Below, piece after piece: positions 8,311-15,335 of a stretch of 25,384 bases of DNA; the stretch's first letter is position 1; each line of letters opens with the position of its first letter. The stretch is from the NCBI GenBank assembly GCA_000434235.1, contig FR891970.1, forward strand, positions 38,884 through 64,267. The letters run 5' to 3'. The DNA is from Alistipes sp. CAG:268. Lineage in GTDB: Bacteria; Bacteroidota; Bacteroidia; Bacteroidales; Rikenellaceae. The translations under genes were made by a program, and so were the position numbers. The notes under the pieces are model-generated. The model was not told the origin of the DNA, did not search any database, and saw only the letters and a list, made by a program, of their open reading frames with translations.

Positions 8311-8934
8311 TCAGCCGGCGCTCTCCTCGTCGAAGATCCGGTCGAATGCCTCGCGCAGCGAGTTCGGGGTGCGGATCCATGCGCGAAGTTCCTCGAGCCG
8401 CCGTGCGTTGTCCGATTCGGGAAGCCAGAGCCGCAGGTAGCCGCCGTCGGCATACTTCTTCCGCAGGTGCTCCGCGAAGCGGTCGTAGTGCCCCTGGCGG
8501 TCGAGTTGCGGGTAGTGTGCCAGTCCGTACTGGATCGTCCGGCGGAGAATCGTCAGCGGTTCGATGCAGCGGTCGGCTTCGGCCACGATCCGCCCGTAGA
8601 TGCTCCGTGGAGCGTGGTCCGACGAGGCACGGTGGTCCTCGACCGCTTCGCGCATCACGCGGAGCTGCTCCTCCGAGAACCAGCGGCGGAGCTCCCGGTC
8701 CTCGAAGAGGATCCGACCGGCGTCGATGTGGTGGCGCTCCCTTCCGAACGCCAGTCCCGTGTCGTGATAGGCCGCGACGGCGTAGACCATCTCGATGCTG
8801 ACGTCGTAGTGGCGGGCCAGAGCCAGGCTGCGCGCGATGACCGTGCGGACATGCTCCGTGCCGTGTGCGCGGTCGAATCCCTCGTAGCGGGGGATGACCG
8901 TCCGTTCGATGTATTGTTCGAGTTCCCGGTTCAT
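8311..8934 (-). CDS. HD-domain phosphohydrolase family protein
   Basis: A 207-residue cytoplasmic protein. The metal-binding HD signature is complete: His28 in AHGTEHVR, His57-Asp58 in AAYHDTGL, and a distal Asp121 in IVAEADRCIE. Histidines at 68-69 (ERHHIDAG) and His101 (VEDHR) resemble the additional ligands of YedJ/YpgQ-like small HD hydrolases. The family hydrolyses phosphomonoesters or nucleotide phosphates; the substrate here is unknown. The next methionine is at residue 49, after His28, so the start at 8932-8934 is well supported. A TAnnTTTG box ends only 4 bp before this ATG, which suggests a leaderless or nearly leaderless message. The gene is separated from rny upstream by that gene's terminator. 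Confidence 0.88.
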   Translation of the reverse strand: MNRELEQYIERTVIPRYEGFDRAHGTEHVRTVIARSLALARHYDVSIEMVYAVAAYHDTGLAFGRERHHIDAGRILFEDRELRRWFSEEQLRVMREAVEDHRASSDHAPRSIYGRIVAEADRCIEPLTILRRTIQYGLAHYPQLDRQGHYDRFAEHLRKKYADGGYLRLWLPESDNARRLEELRAWIRTPNSLREAFDRIFDEESAG

Positions 8935-8938
8935 GCGG

Positions 8939-8946
8939 CAAAGGTA
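8939..8946 (-). promoter_or_regulatory. -7 box immediately before the HD-domain gene
   Basis: On the minus strand this reads TACCTTTG, matching TAnnTTTG. Its last base is 4 bp from the start codon, which places the transcript start at or next to the ATG. The box partly overlaps the T-tract of the rny terminator. Confidence 0.45.
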
Positions 8947-8977
8947 CGAAAAATCCCTCCTTTTCGAAAGGAGGGAT
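8947..8977 (-). terminator. Intrinsic terminator of rny
   Basis: An 11-bp stem pairs 8953-8963 with 8967-8977 around a 3-base loop. Read on the minus strand it is followed by a run of five T, and it lies about 40 bp after the rny stop codon. Confidence 0.8.
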
Positions 8978-9018
8978 CTTCTCGTCCGGCGTTGGACGGC
9001 CGGTGTATGCGCCGTGTG

Positions 9019-10566
9019 TTACTTGGCGTAGGATACGGCGCGCGTTTCGCGGATCACGGTGATCTTCACCTGTCCCGGGTAGGTCATCTCGTCCTGGATC
9101 TTCTTGGCGATATCGTGCGAGAGCCCCTCCGACTCCTGATCCGAGAGTTTGTCGGCCCCGACGATCACGCGGAGCTCGCGGCCTGCCTGGATGGCGTAGG
9201 TCTTCACCACGCCGGGGTACGACAGGGCGATATCCTCCATTTCCTTCAGACGCTTGATGTAGCTCTCGACCACTTCGCGGCGTGCGCCCGGGCGTGCGCC
9301 CGAGATGGCGTCGCAGACCTGGATGATCGGGGCGATGAGCGACGACATTTCGACCTCGTCGTGGTGGGCACCGATGGCATTGCAAACCTCGGGTTTCTCC
9401 TTGTACTTCTCGGCGAGCTTCATGCCGATGATTGCGTGCGGCAGTTCGGGTTCGTCGTCGGGCACTTTGCCGATGTCGTGCAACAGGCCGGCGCGGCGTG
9501 CGATCTTGGGGTTGAGGCCCAGCTCGGCGGCCATGATGCCTGCGAGGTTGGCCGTTTCGCGGGCGTGCTGCAGGAGGTTCTGTCCGTAGGACGAGCGGTA
9601 CTTCATCTTGCCGATCAGACGGATCATCTCGGGATGGAGCCCGTGGATACCGAGGTCGATGGCCGTGCGTTTGCCGACCTCGACGATCTCCTCCTCGATC
9701 TGTTTCTGGACTTTGGCTACGACCTCCTCGATGCGGGCGGGGTGGATGCGGCCGTCGGTGACGAGCTGGTGCAGGGCCAGGCGTGCGATCTCGCGGCGCA
9801 CGGGATCGAAGCCCGAGAGGATGATCGCCTCGGGGGTGTCATCGACAATGATCTCAATACCCGTTGCGGCCTCCAGGGCTCGGATGTTGCGGCCCTCGCG
9901 GCCGATGATGCGGCCCTTGACCTCGTCGCTCTCGATGTTGAACACCGTGACGGCGTTCTCGATGGCCGTTTCCGTCGCTACGCGCTGAATCGAGGCCACG
10001 ATGATGCGCTTGGCCTCCTTCGAGGCGGTCATCTTGGCCTCCTCGATGGTCTCGTTGATGAACGAGGCGGCTTCGCTCTTGGCTTCGGCCTTCATGTTCT
10101 CGATCAGGATGTTCTTGGCATCCTCGGAACTCATGCCCGAGATCTGCTCGAGGCGGGCGTTCTGCTCGCGCATCATCTGATCGACCTCCTCCTTCTTGTG
10201 CTCGAGGATCTGGAGCTGGTTCTGCATCTGCTCCTTCAGGCGGTCGTTTTCGCGGTGTTTGTTTTCCAGTTCGCGCTGCTGGTTCTGGAGGTTCTGCTCG
10301 ATCTGCTTGGCGCGCTGCTCGCTCTGTGCGAGCTTCTGGTTGCGTTCATTGACCTGACGGTCGTACTCGCTCTTGAGCTGTATGAACTTCTCCTTGGCCT
10401 GCAGGATGCGTTCCTTCTTGATCATCTCGCCTTCGGCCTCGGCCTCCTTGAGGGCGACCTCGCGGCGCTTGCGGATCGACGTCTTGACCACGAGGTTCGT
10501 GACGAGGGCGTAGATCGCAACGGCGGCCACGGCAGAGATGCAGGCTGTTAAAATGATGGTAGTCAT
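9019..10566 (-). CDS. rny: Ribonuclease Y, membrane-anchored endoribonuclease
   Basis: A 515-residue protein with the standard RNase Y architecture. A single N-terminal transmembrane helix (about 3-27, [23 protein letters not shown]) anchors it to the inner face of the cytoplasmic membrane. A long charged coiled coil rich in E, K, Q and R runs from about 33 to 180. A KH RNA-binding domain has the [10 protein letters not shown] loop at 218-227. The HD nuclease domain has His334 (QHARE), His363-Asp364 (LLHDIGK) and His401-His402-Asp403. RNase Y makes the initial endonucleolytic cuts in many mRNAs. The start [10 protein letters not shown] directly precedes the membrane helix. The gene lies just downstream of the probable 6S RNA, with no convincing promoter of its own in the 54 bp between them, so it may be read from upstream. 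Confidence 0.97.
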   Translation of the reverse strand: MTTIILTACISAVAAVAIYALVTNLVVKTSIRKRREVALKEAEAEGEMIKKERILQAKEKFIQLKSEYDRQVNERNQKLAQSEQRAKQIEQNLQNQQRELENKHRENDRLKEQMQNQLQILEHKKEEVDQMMREQNARLEQISGMSSEDAKNILIENMKAEAKSEAASFINETIEEAKMTASKEAKRIIVASIQRVATETAIENAVTVFNIESDEVKGRIIGREGRNIRALEAATGIEIIVDDTPEAIILSGFDPVRREIARLALHQLVTDGRIHPARIEEVVAKVQKQIEEEIVEVGKRTAIDLGIHGLHPEMIRLIGKMKYRSSYGQNLLQHARETANLAGIMAAELGLNPKIARRAGLLHDIGKVPDDEPELPHAIIGMKLAEKYKEKPEVCNAIGAHHDEVEMSSLIAPIIQVCDAISGARPGARREVVESYIKRLKEMEDIALSYPGVVKTYAIQAGRELRVIVGADKLSDQESEGLSHDIAKKIQDEMTYPGQVKITVIRETRAVSYAK

Positions 10567-10619
10567 CTTGCGTTGCTTTTCTTTTCTTTGTGTTAATATT
10601 TAGGGTTCTTTGATCGTTC

Positions 10620-10821
10620 AAAAAAAAACCGCATAGGATTCCTTATTCTTGTTTGACGAATCTGCAAGATTGTCATGTGTGGAGGCTCCGGCAATCGCAA
10701 TCTTCCAACGGCGCACCTCGGTACGCACCTCTTGCGGGGTCAAGGCCTGATTTTGAAACGTCGTAAGTTGCTCCAATTTAAAAAGTGTTCAGTTTCGCAA
10801 AGCTTTAAGGAATCTATGCGG
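10620..10821 (-). ncRNA. ssrS: Probable 6S RNA
   Basis: On the minus strand the transcript would begin near 10821 and end in a run of nine T at 10628-10620. The two ends pair into a long closing stem: CCGCATA with TATGCGG, one bulged G, then GATTCCTT with AAGGAATC (10807-10821 with 10629-10644), giving a folded body of about 193 nt. Internally an AAGATTG/CAATCTT stem and an apical GGTGCG/TGCGCC hairpin (with G-T pairs) are visible, separated by unpaired stretches that could form the promoter-like open bubble. Size, long closing stem and position next to zapA match 6S RNA, which sequesters housekeeping RNA polymerase in stationary phase; zapA-ssrS linkage is known in enterobacteria. No open reading frame fits here. 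Another structured RNA is possible without a covariance search. Confidence 0.7.
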
Positions 10822-11020
10822 GTAGATTGATCCTTGTATGTCCAAGAACGTCGGCCGTTTTCCGGTTCCGTTTTTCTCTCCCCCCCCCTGTCCGGGGATG
10901 CCGGAAAACCGCACCTTATTGTTTTTCTGTCTCTCTCTTTGTCTCTCCTTTTTCCTTTCGTCTCTTCCCGTCTCTCTTCCTCCCGTTCAGCACCCTCCCG
11001 GGAGGCTTGTGTTTGGCCGG
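10822..11020. other. Non-coding region with polypyrimidine/polypurine tract downstream of zapA
   Basis: This 199-bp stretch between the probable 6S RNA and zapA holds no convincing gene. Positions 10919-10988 contain no A and only six G on the + strand, so the zapA transcript would carry a purine-rich 3' region with AGGAGG-like strings. A C9 run lies at 10880-10888, a 9-bp inverted repeat joins 10857-10865 to 10901-10909, and a 12-bp palindrome (CCTCCCGGGAGG) sits at 10994-11005, 15 bp after the zapA stop, with no T-run. Confidence 0.7.
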
Positions 11021-11320
11021 TCAGAGCTTGGGATCGTTGAGACAGGCTTCGATTTCGGAATCCAGCGCCTCGAGACGCTGAAGGTCTTCGCCGCCCAACT
11101 CGCGGCTCTGTCGCATTCCGATCTCGGCAATTGCAAACTTCAGAGCCGTCATCGACAGGTAGTCCATGTCGGTCCAGTTGCGGATATTCTGCTGTTTTAT
11201 CAGTGCGAGGTAGTTGTTCACCTCTCGCTCCGCCAAACGATACATCTCCTCTTTGCCGCTCTCGATCGTGAACGGGTAGCTTTTGCCTGCTATCTTGAGG
11301 GTTATCGCCTGTTTCGCCAT
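11021..11320 (-). CDS. zapA: Cell division protein ZapA
   Basis: A 99-residue protein of normal ZapA length. The N-terminal beta-hairpin (MAKQAITLKIAGKSYPFTI) and the following KEEMYRLAEREVNNYLALI helix match the ZapA head domain that binds FtsZ. The C-terminal half is a helix (about 55-95) that dimerises in the family. The cytoplasmic role is to bundle and stabilise FtsZ filaments at midcell. The start was set to the ATG at 11318-11320, because an upstream in-frame extension of 47 residues is low-complexity, arginine-rich, and overlaps the end of the preceding gene. It lies 83 bp after the ZapB-like gene and upstream of the 6S RNA and rny. Confidence 0.9.
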   Translation of the reverse strand: MAKQAITLKIAGKSYPFTIESGKEEMYRLAEREVNNYLALIKQQNIRNWTDMDYLSMTALKFAIAEIGMRQSRELGGEDLQRLEALDSEIEACLNDPKL

Positions 11321-11403
11321 TGTTTTCGTTTCGTTTACTCGGTCTCTCTGTCTCGTCGCATCATCGGGGAGCGCCGGCTCCCGATTCCCGGTCTGGTTCC
11401 GGC

Positions 11404-11724
11404 CTATTCGGTCTTTCGGTCTGCGGCTGTCTCCGCCGCCTGTCCGACCAGCGCGATGCATTTGTCCACCTCCCGCATAAGGCGATTGACACGGGCCCGC
11501 GCTTTCTCCCGGTTGGAGGATCCCCCCGCCAGACCCTCGGTGAGCTGCATGCGCGCCACTTCGGCGTCCAGCTCGCGCACCCGCCTTTCAAGCGAGCGCT
11601 TCTCGGCCCGCAGCGTCTCCTGTTGCGCCTCCAGCTCCGCACAGTGCTCGGCCATCCTGCGATGGGCTTCGATCAACTGCCGGACCCGGGCTTCGAGGTT
11701 GGAGATCACGCTTTTGTCGGCCAT
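11404..11724 (-). CDS. Small coiled-coil protein, ZapB-like
   Basis: A 106-residue, highly charged, almost entirely helical protein. Residues 5-60 (ISNLEARVRQLIEAHRRMAEHCAELEAQ and on) show a leucine/alanine heptad pattern typical of a coiled coil. A short glycine/serine break at 65-70 is followed by a second helix, REKARARVNRLMREVDKCIALV. It has no signal peptide or membrane segment. Position directly before zapA, with a shared orientation and a strong promoter upstream, suggests a septum-associated partner comparable with ZapB. This is inference from position and coiled coil, since such proteins have little sequence identity. The start at 11722-11724 follows a promoter by about 30 bp. Confidence 0.8.
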   Translation of the reverse strand: MADKSVISNLEARVRQLIEAHRRMAEHCAELEAQQETLRAEKRSLERRVRELDAEVARMQLTEGLAGGSSNREKARARVNRLMREVDKCIALVGQAAETAADRKTE

Positions 11725-11754
11725 CGGTCTACGGGTAAAGTTCCTTTTGCCTTT

Positions 11755-11786
11755 CAAAGGTACGAAAAGGATCGCTAAAAAGCAAA
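11755..11786 (-). promoter_or_regulatory. Full Bacteroidetes promoter for the ZapB-like/zapA operon
   Basis: On the minus strand TTTG (11786-11783), a 20-bp spacer, and TACCTTTG (11762-11755) match the -33/-7 consensus exactly. The predicted transcript start is near 11750, about 25 bp before the ATG. It may also drive zapA and, by read-through, the RNA genes downstream. Confidence 0.78.
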
Positions 11787-11840
11787 AAATATGAAAACTA
11801 TGTACGGACGACGCCTGCCCTGCAAGGCTTCCGGAGGGCC

Positions 11841-13139
11841 TTAGCGGCCGATTACAGACCCGTAGAGGTCGTAGTCCGCGGCGCTCTCGATACGCACGTT
11901 GTAGAAACGGCCCCGCATGAGGCGCCGCCCGTCGGCCGGGATCAGGATCTCCTGATCGACCTCCGGGGAGTCGTACTGCGTCCGTCCGACATAGAAGTCG
12001 CCCTGGCGCGAGTCGATGAGCACCCGTTCGGTGCGGCCCACGCGGCGGCTGTTGTTTTCGAGCGAGATGCCGTTCTGCAGGGCCATGATCCGCTCGACGC
12101 GCTCCTGCTTCACGGCATCGGGAACATCGTCGTGCAGTTCGCGGGCCGAGTAGGTCCCCTCCTCCTCGGAGTAGGCGAAGACCCCGAGGCGTTCGAACCG
12201 CACTTCGCGGACGAACTCCATGAGTTCGGCGAAATCCTCCTCCGTCTCTCCCGGGTAACCCACCAACAGCGTCGTGCGCAGCGCCAGGTCGGGGATCGCC
12301 CCGCGCAGGCGGCGGATCAGCTCCATCGCCTCGGCCTTCGTATGGCGGCGGTGCATCGACGCCAGCTGGGCGTCGGAGATGTGCTGGAAGGGGATGTCGA
12401 GGTATTTGCAGATCTTCGGCTCGGAGGCCATCACCTCGATCACGTCGTCGGGGAAGGCCGCCGGATAGGCGTAGTGCAGCCGGATCCACTCGATGCCGTC
12501 GATGCGGCAGAGCCGGCGCAGCAGTTCGGCCAGCATGCGGCGTCCGTAGAGGTCGATACCGTAATAGGTCGTGTCCTGCGCGATGACGATCAGCTCACGG
12601 ACCCCGCGGGCGGCGAGCTTGCGCGCCTCCTCCTCGAGCGTCTCCATCGGCACGGATACATGCGGGCCGCGGATGAGCGGGATGGCACAGTAGCCGCACA
12701 TCCAGTTGCAGCCCTCCGAGATCTTCAGGTAGGCGTAGTGCTTCGGGGTGGTAAGCAGCCGTTCGGTGGCCAGCTCCGGCTCCCCGGAGGCCTCGAGCGC
12801 GCGTACGACGCCGTCCCAGGTCCGGGCTCCGAAGTAGGCGTCCACCTCGGGAATCTCCGTGCGCAGGTCGTCGGCATAGCGCTCCGAGAGACAGCCGATG
12901 ACGAACAGCCGCTCGATCTTCCCGGCCTGCTTGGCTGCCGCCGCACGCAGGATCATGTCGATGGACTCCTGCTTGGCATCGCCGATGAATCCGCAGGTGT
13001 TGATCACCACCGTCTTGGCGTCGGTGCGGTCGCTGTCGAACACGACTTCGTAACCGGCCGCCGCAAGGCGGGCCATCAGGTGCTCCGAATCGACCGTATT
13101 CTTCGAGCAGCCGAGCGTGATGACGTTAATTTTTTTCAT
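11841..13139 (-). CDS. rimO: Ribosomal protein S12 methylthiotransferase RimO
   Basis: A 432-residue radical-SAM methylthiotransferase that adds a methylthio group to the conserved Asp of ribosomal protein S12. The N-terminal UPF0004 domain supplies Cys11 (TLGCSKN), Cys49 (NTCGFI) and Cys83 (IGCLSER) for the auxiliary cluster. The radical-SAM motif C-x3-C-x2-C is Cys144, Cys148 and Cys151 (SEGCNWMCGYC). The C-terminal TRAM-like segment runs from about 370 to the end. The TLGCSKNTVDSEHL start and the DTTYYGIDLYG segment distinguish RimO from the tRNA enzyme MiaB. The start was chosen at 13137-13139 (MKKINVITLGC); this overlaps the end of ftsY by 14 bp, which suggests translational coupling. 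An earlier in-frame ATG at 13160 would add seven residues inside ftsY and is less likely. Confidence 0.96.
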   Translation of the reverse strand: MKKINVITLGCSKNTVDSEHLMARLAAAGYEVVFDSDRTDAKTVVINTCGFIGDAKQESIDMILRAAAAKQAGKIERLFVIGCLSERYADDLRTEIPEVDAYFGARTWDGVVRALEASGEPELATERLLTTPKHYAYLKISEGCNWMCGYCAIPLIRGPHVSVPMETLEEEARKLAARGVRELIVIAQDTTYYGIDLYGRRMLAELLRRLCRIDGIEWIRLHYAYPAAFPDDVIEVMASEPKICKYLDIPFQHISDAQLASMHRRHTKAEAMELIRRLRGAIPDLALRTTLLVGYPGETEEDFAELMEFVREVRFERLGVFAYSEEEGTYSARELHDDVPDAVKQERVERIMALQNGISLENNSRRVGRTERVLIDSRQGDFYVGRTQYDSPEVDQEILIPADGRRLMRGRFYNVRIESAADYDLYGSVIGR

Positions 13140-14121
13140 CGCCGAACAGTGCTTTGACAAACTCCCGGCGGTCGAAGATGCGCAGCTGGTCGATGCCTTC
13201 GCCGATGCCGATGTAGCGGACCGGGATGTGGAACTGGTCGCTGATGCCGATCACCACGCCTCCCTTGGCCGTGCCGTCGAGCTTGGTGATCGTGAGCGAG
13301 GTGACCTGCGTGGCCTGCGTGAACTGGCGGGCCTGCTCAAAGGCGTTCTGCCCGGTCGATCCGTCGAGCACGAGCATCACCTCGTGCGGGGCTCCGGGGA
13401 TCACCTTCGACATGACGTTGCGGATCTTTGTCAGCTCGTTCATCAGGTTGATCTTGTTGTGCAGCCGCCCCGCGGTGTCGATGAGCACCACGTCGGCGCC
13501 GTTGGCCTTGGCCGAGGTGAGTGTGTCGAAAGCCACCGATGCGGGGTCGGAGCCCATCTGCTGGCGGATCATCGTCGCCCCGGCGCGGTCGGCCCACACC
13601 TGGAGCTGGTCGATGGCCGCGGCCCGGAAGGTGTCGGCGGCGCCGATCCACACCTTGCGCCCGGCCTTGGTGAGCTGGGCGGCGAGCTTGCCGATCGTCG
13701 TGGTCTTGCCGGCGCCGTTCACGCCTACGACCATGACCACGTAGGGCTCGCCCTCGCGGGCGTCGAGCCCGAAGTGTTCGGACGAACCGTGGGCCTCCTC
13801 CATCAGGGACGATACCTCCTCGCGCAGAATCGACTGCAGCTCCGAGGCGTTCATGTACTTGTCGCGGGCGACGCGCTCCTCGATGCGGCGGATGATCTTC
13901 ACGGTAGTCTCCACGCCGACATCCGACGAGATGAGCACCTCCTCCAGGTCGTCGAGCACCTCGGCATCGACCGTTGAACGGCCTGCCACGGCACGGGCCA
14001 GTTTCGAGAAGAGTCCCGTCTTGGTCTTTTCCAGTCCGGCGTTCAGCTCCTCCTGGCTGCGTGCGGCCTGCTCGACGGAGGGCGTATCCTGTTTCTTTTT
14101 GAAAATGTCGAAAAATCCCAT
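13126..14121 (-). CDS. ftsY: Signal recognition particle receptor FtsY
   Basis: A 331-residue SRP-family GTPase that docks ribosome-SRP complexes at the inner membrane for cotranslational membrane protein insertion. The N domain spans about 25-115 and the G domain about 125-331. G motifs are GVNGAGKTT (133-141), DTFRAAA (163-169), DTAGR (215-219) and TKLDGTAKGG (279-288). The acidic A domain found in enterobacterial FtsY is almost absent; only a short amphipathic start, MGFFDIFKKK, precedes the N domain, and this may serve as the membrane-targeting helix. The gene is first in an operon with rimO and faces the twin palindromes in the 212-bp divergent region upstream. Confidence 0.97.
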   Translation of the reverse strand: MGFFDIFKKKQDTPSVEQAARSQEELNAGLEKTKTGLFSKLARAVAGRSTVDAEVLDDLEEVLISSDVGVETTVKIIRRIEERVARDKYMNASELQSILREEVSSLMEEAHGSSEHFGLDAREGEPYVVMVVGVNGAGKTTTIGKLAAQLTKAGRKVWIGAADTFRAAAIDQLQVWADRAGATMIRQQMGSDPASVAFDTLTSAKANGADVVLIDTAGRLHNKINLMNELTKIRNVMSKVIPGAPHEVMLVLDGSTGQNAFEQARQFTQATQVTSLTITKLDGTAKGGVVIGISDQFHIPVRYIGIGEGIDQLRIFDRREFVKALFGDEKN

Positions 14122-14198
14122 AATTGAATTTCTGTATTCACCCCATCTGCGAATCGCTCTCCTCTACGGACTCCGGATGCGGCCCGTGTGCGGGGCGG

Positions 14199-14258
14199 TT
14201 ATCTTTGGCAAAGATAGCAAGAAAGTTTCAAAAAAAACGTTATCTTTGTCAAAGATAA
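14199..14258. promoter_or_regulatory. Twin palindromes made of divergent -7 boxes, between ftsY and a secreted-protein gene
   Basis: Two near-identical palindromes, TTATCTTTG-N-CAAAGATA, begin at 14199 and 14240, 41 bp apart. In each, TATCTTTG (14200-14207, 14241-14248) is a TAnnTTTG box on the + strand and CAAAGATA (14209-14216, 14250-14257) is the same box on the minus strand. No TTTG -33 element is visible at standard spacing for any of the four. They could be paired divergent promoters, tandem operator sites about four helical turns apart, or both. Confidence 0.65.
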
Positions 14259-14333
14259 GCGGCCGGTATTGCTGTCCGGGGCCTTCCGGAAAGCACGGGC
14301 CGCAAGTCGGATGGAACATAATGCTGTGAAAAC

Positions 14334-15242
14334 ATGAAAAAACTCCTGTTTGTGCTCTTTGCCGTGTGGTGTGGTGCGATGACGGCCGCGGCACAGGATC
14401 TGATCGTCAAGACCGATGCCTCGCAGGTCGAGGCCCGGGTGCTCGAAATCTCGCCCGATGCGGTGCGTTACAAGCGTTTCTCGAATCCCGACGGCCCGAC
14501 CTATGTGTTGCCCGTGGCCGAGATCCGGTATATCCGCTATGCCAACGGTGAGGTGGAATATTATGCAAAGGAGGTTCCGGCCGAGCCACTGACCCCGGCC
14601 CGGTCCGCCGGCGAGGCGCAGGAGCAGGCTGCAGGCGAGACGGAGGCCGCTCCGCAGGCCGAGGCGCCGCGTCCTGCCCCGGAGTATGTGCTTCGGCGCT
14701 ATGAGGTCGGCGATCTATACGACCGCGACGGCGTGAAGGGCGTGGTTTGCATCGTTTCAGACGAGGGAACCCACGGCCTGGTGATCTCGCTCGAGCAGAT
14801 CTACCTCACGTGGAGCGAGTTCCGCAAGCCCGACCTGCGGACTGTGGGTGCCGGGAACAGAACCGACGGCGAGGAGAACATGCGTACGGTCGAGGCCTAT
14901 ATCGCCGCCAACGGCCTTTCGTGGGACGATTTCCCGGCCTTCAAGTGGTGCCGCGAGCAGGGGGAGGGATGGTATCTTCCCTCGATCGACGAATTGCTGA
15001 CGATCGGCCACAACTACAACGGCGGTTCGCGCATGAAGAACAATCGCCAGGCCCGCAACAAGTTCAACGATGCACTTAAGGATGCGGGCGGTAAACGGAT
15101 GGACCGGATGGTCTACTATTTCTCTTCGACGGAGATGGACGAGAAGAACGCCTATACGTCGCATACGAGTCTCGAACCGCCCTACGTGGTCGAGATCCCG
15201 AAGTACAACAAGTTTCTCGTTCGGGCCGTGCACAAGTTCTGA
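14334..15242 (+). CDS. Secreted protein of unknown function with a DUF1566-like C-terminal domain
   Basis: A 302-residue protein with a clear Sec signal peptide (MKKLLFVLFAVWCGAMTAAA, cleavage probably near residue 20). Residues 21-80 form a short module (DLIVKTDASQVEARVLEISPDAVRYKRFSNPDGPTYVLPVAEIRYIRYANGEVEYY) of a kind that recurs at the N terminus of many secreted Bacteroidetes proteins. A proline/alanine/glutamate-rich linker spans 81-117. The C-terminal domain (about 120-302) contains FKWCREQGEGWYLPSIDELLTI (203-224), then YYFSSTEMDE (261-270) and a final FLVRAVHKF. The WYLPS-x-DEL and closing VRAV patterns resemble DUF1566/Lcl-type domains, which share a C-type-lectin-like fold. Location is probably periplasmic or outer-surface; there is no lipobox. 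No ligand can be inferred. It is a single gene between the twin palindromes and a terminator. Confidence 0.82.
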   Translation: MKKLLFVLFAVWCGAMTAAAQDLIVKTDASQVEARVLEISPDAVRYKRFSNPDGPTYVLPVAEIRYIRYANGEVEYYAKEVPAEPLTPARSAGEAQEQAAGETEAAPQAEAPRPAPEYVLRRYEVGDLYDRDGVKGVVCIVSDEGTHGLVISLEQIYLTWSEFRKPDLRTVGAGNRTDGEENMRTVEAYIAANGLSWDDFPAFKWCREQGEGWYLPSIDELLTIGHNYNGGSRMKNNRQARNKFNDALKDAGGKRMDRMVYYFSSTEMDEKNAYTSHTSLEPPYVVEIPKYNKFLVRAVHKF

Positions 15243-15255
15243 TGCGGCCTTTGCG

Positions 15256-15304
15256 AAACGTATGAGGGGCGGCAACCTGCAAAGGTGCCGCCCCTCATAC
15301 GTTT
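15256..15304. terminator. Strong bidirectional terminator
   Basis: An 18-bp stem (from AAACGTATGAGG on the left to CCTCATACGTTT on the right) continues, after one bulged A, into ACCT-GCAA-AGGT. A-tract and TTTT flanks allow termination of both the secreted-protein gene (+) and the converging glycosyltransferase operon (-). Confidence 0.88.
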
Positions 15305-15335
15305 TGACCATTCGAAAGCCCCCGGTGACGCAGGG

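Noticed and set aside
6035..9385. An 1116-residue minus-strand open frame across gcvT, the DHODH-like gene and the HD gene
   Set aside because: It crosses three recognisable genes and two intergenic hairpins in another frame and shows no motif.
8245..10551. A 768-residue + strand open frame opposite the HD gene and rny
   Set aside because: Shadow of rny; it crosses the rny terminator and has no recognisable domain.
10880..10888. C9 run as a phase-variation tract
   Set aside because: It is outside any coding frame and not at promoter spacing, so a length change has no obvious on/off effect; it may also be a sequencing-prone site.
10822..11081. Small + strand open frames in the pyrimidine-rich gap upstream of the 6S RNA
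   Set aside because: They translate to S/F/L/P-rich strings dictated by the CT tract, have no homologous pattern, and overlap zapA antisense.
11725..11840. A terminator after rimO
   Set aside because: Only a 5-bp stem (AAGGC/GCCTT) with a 9-base loop and no adjacent T-run is visible; not enough to call.
13140..13160. Earlier rimO start at 13160
   Set aside because: It would add seven residues (MSKHCSA) that do not belong to the RimO N terminus, deeper inside ftsY; MKKINVITLGC is the family-like start.
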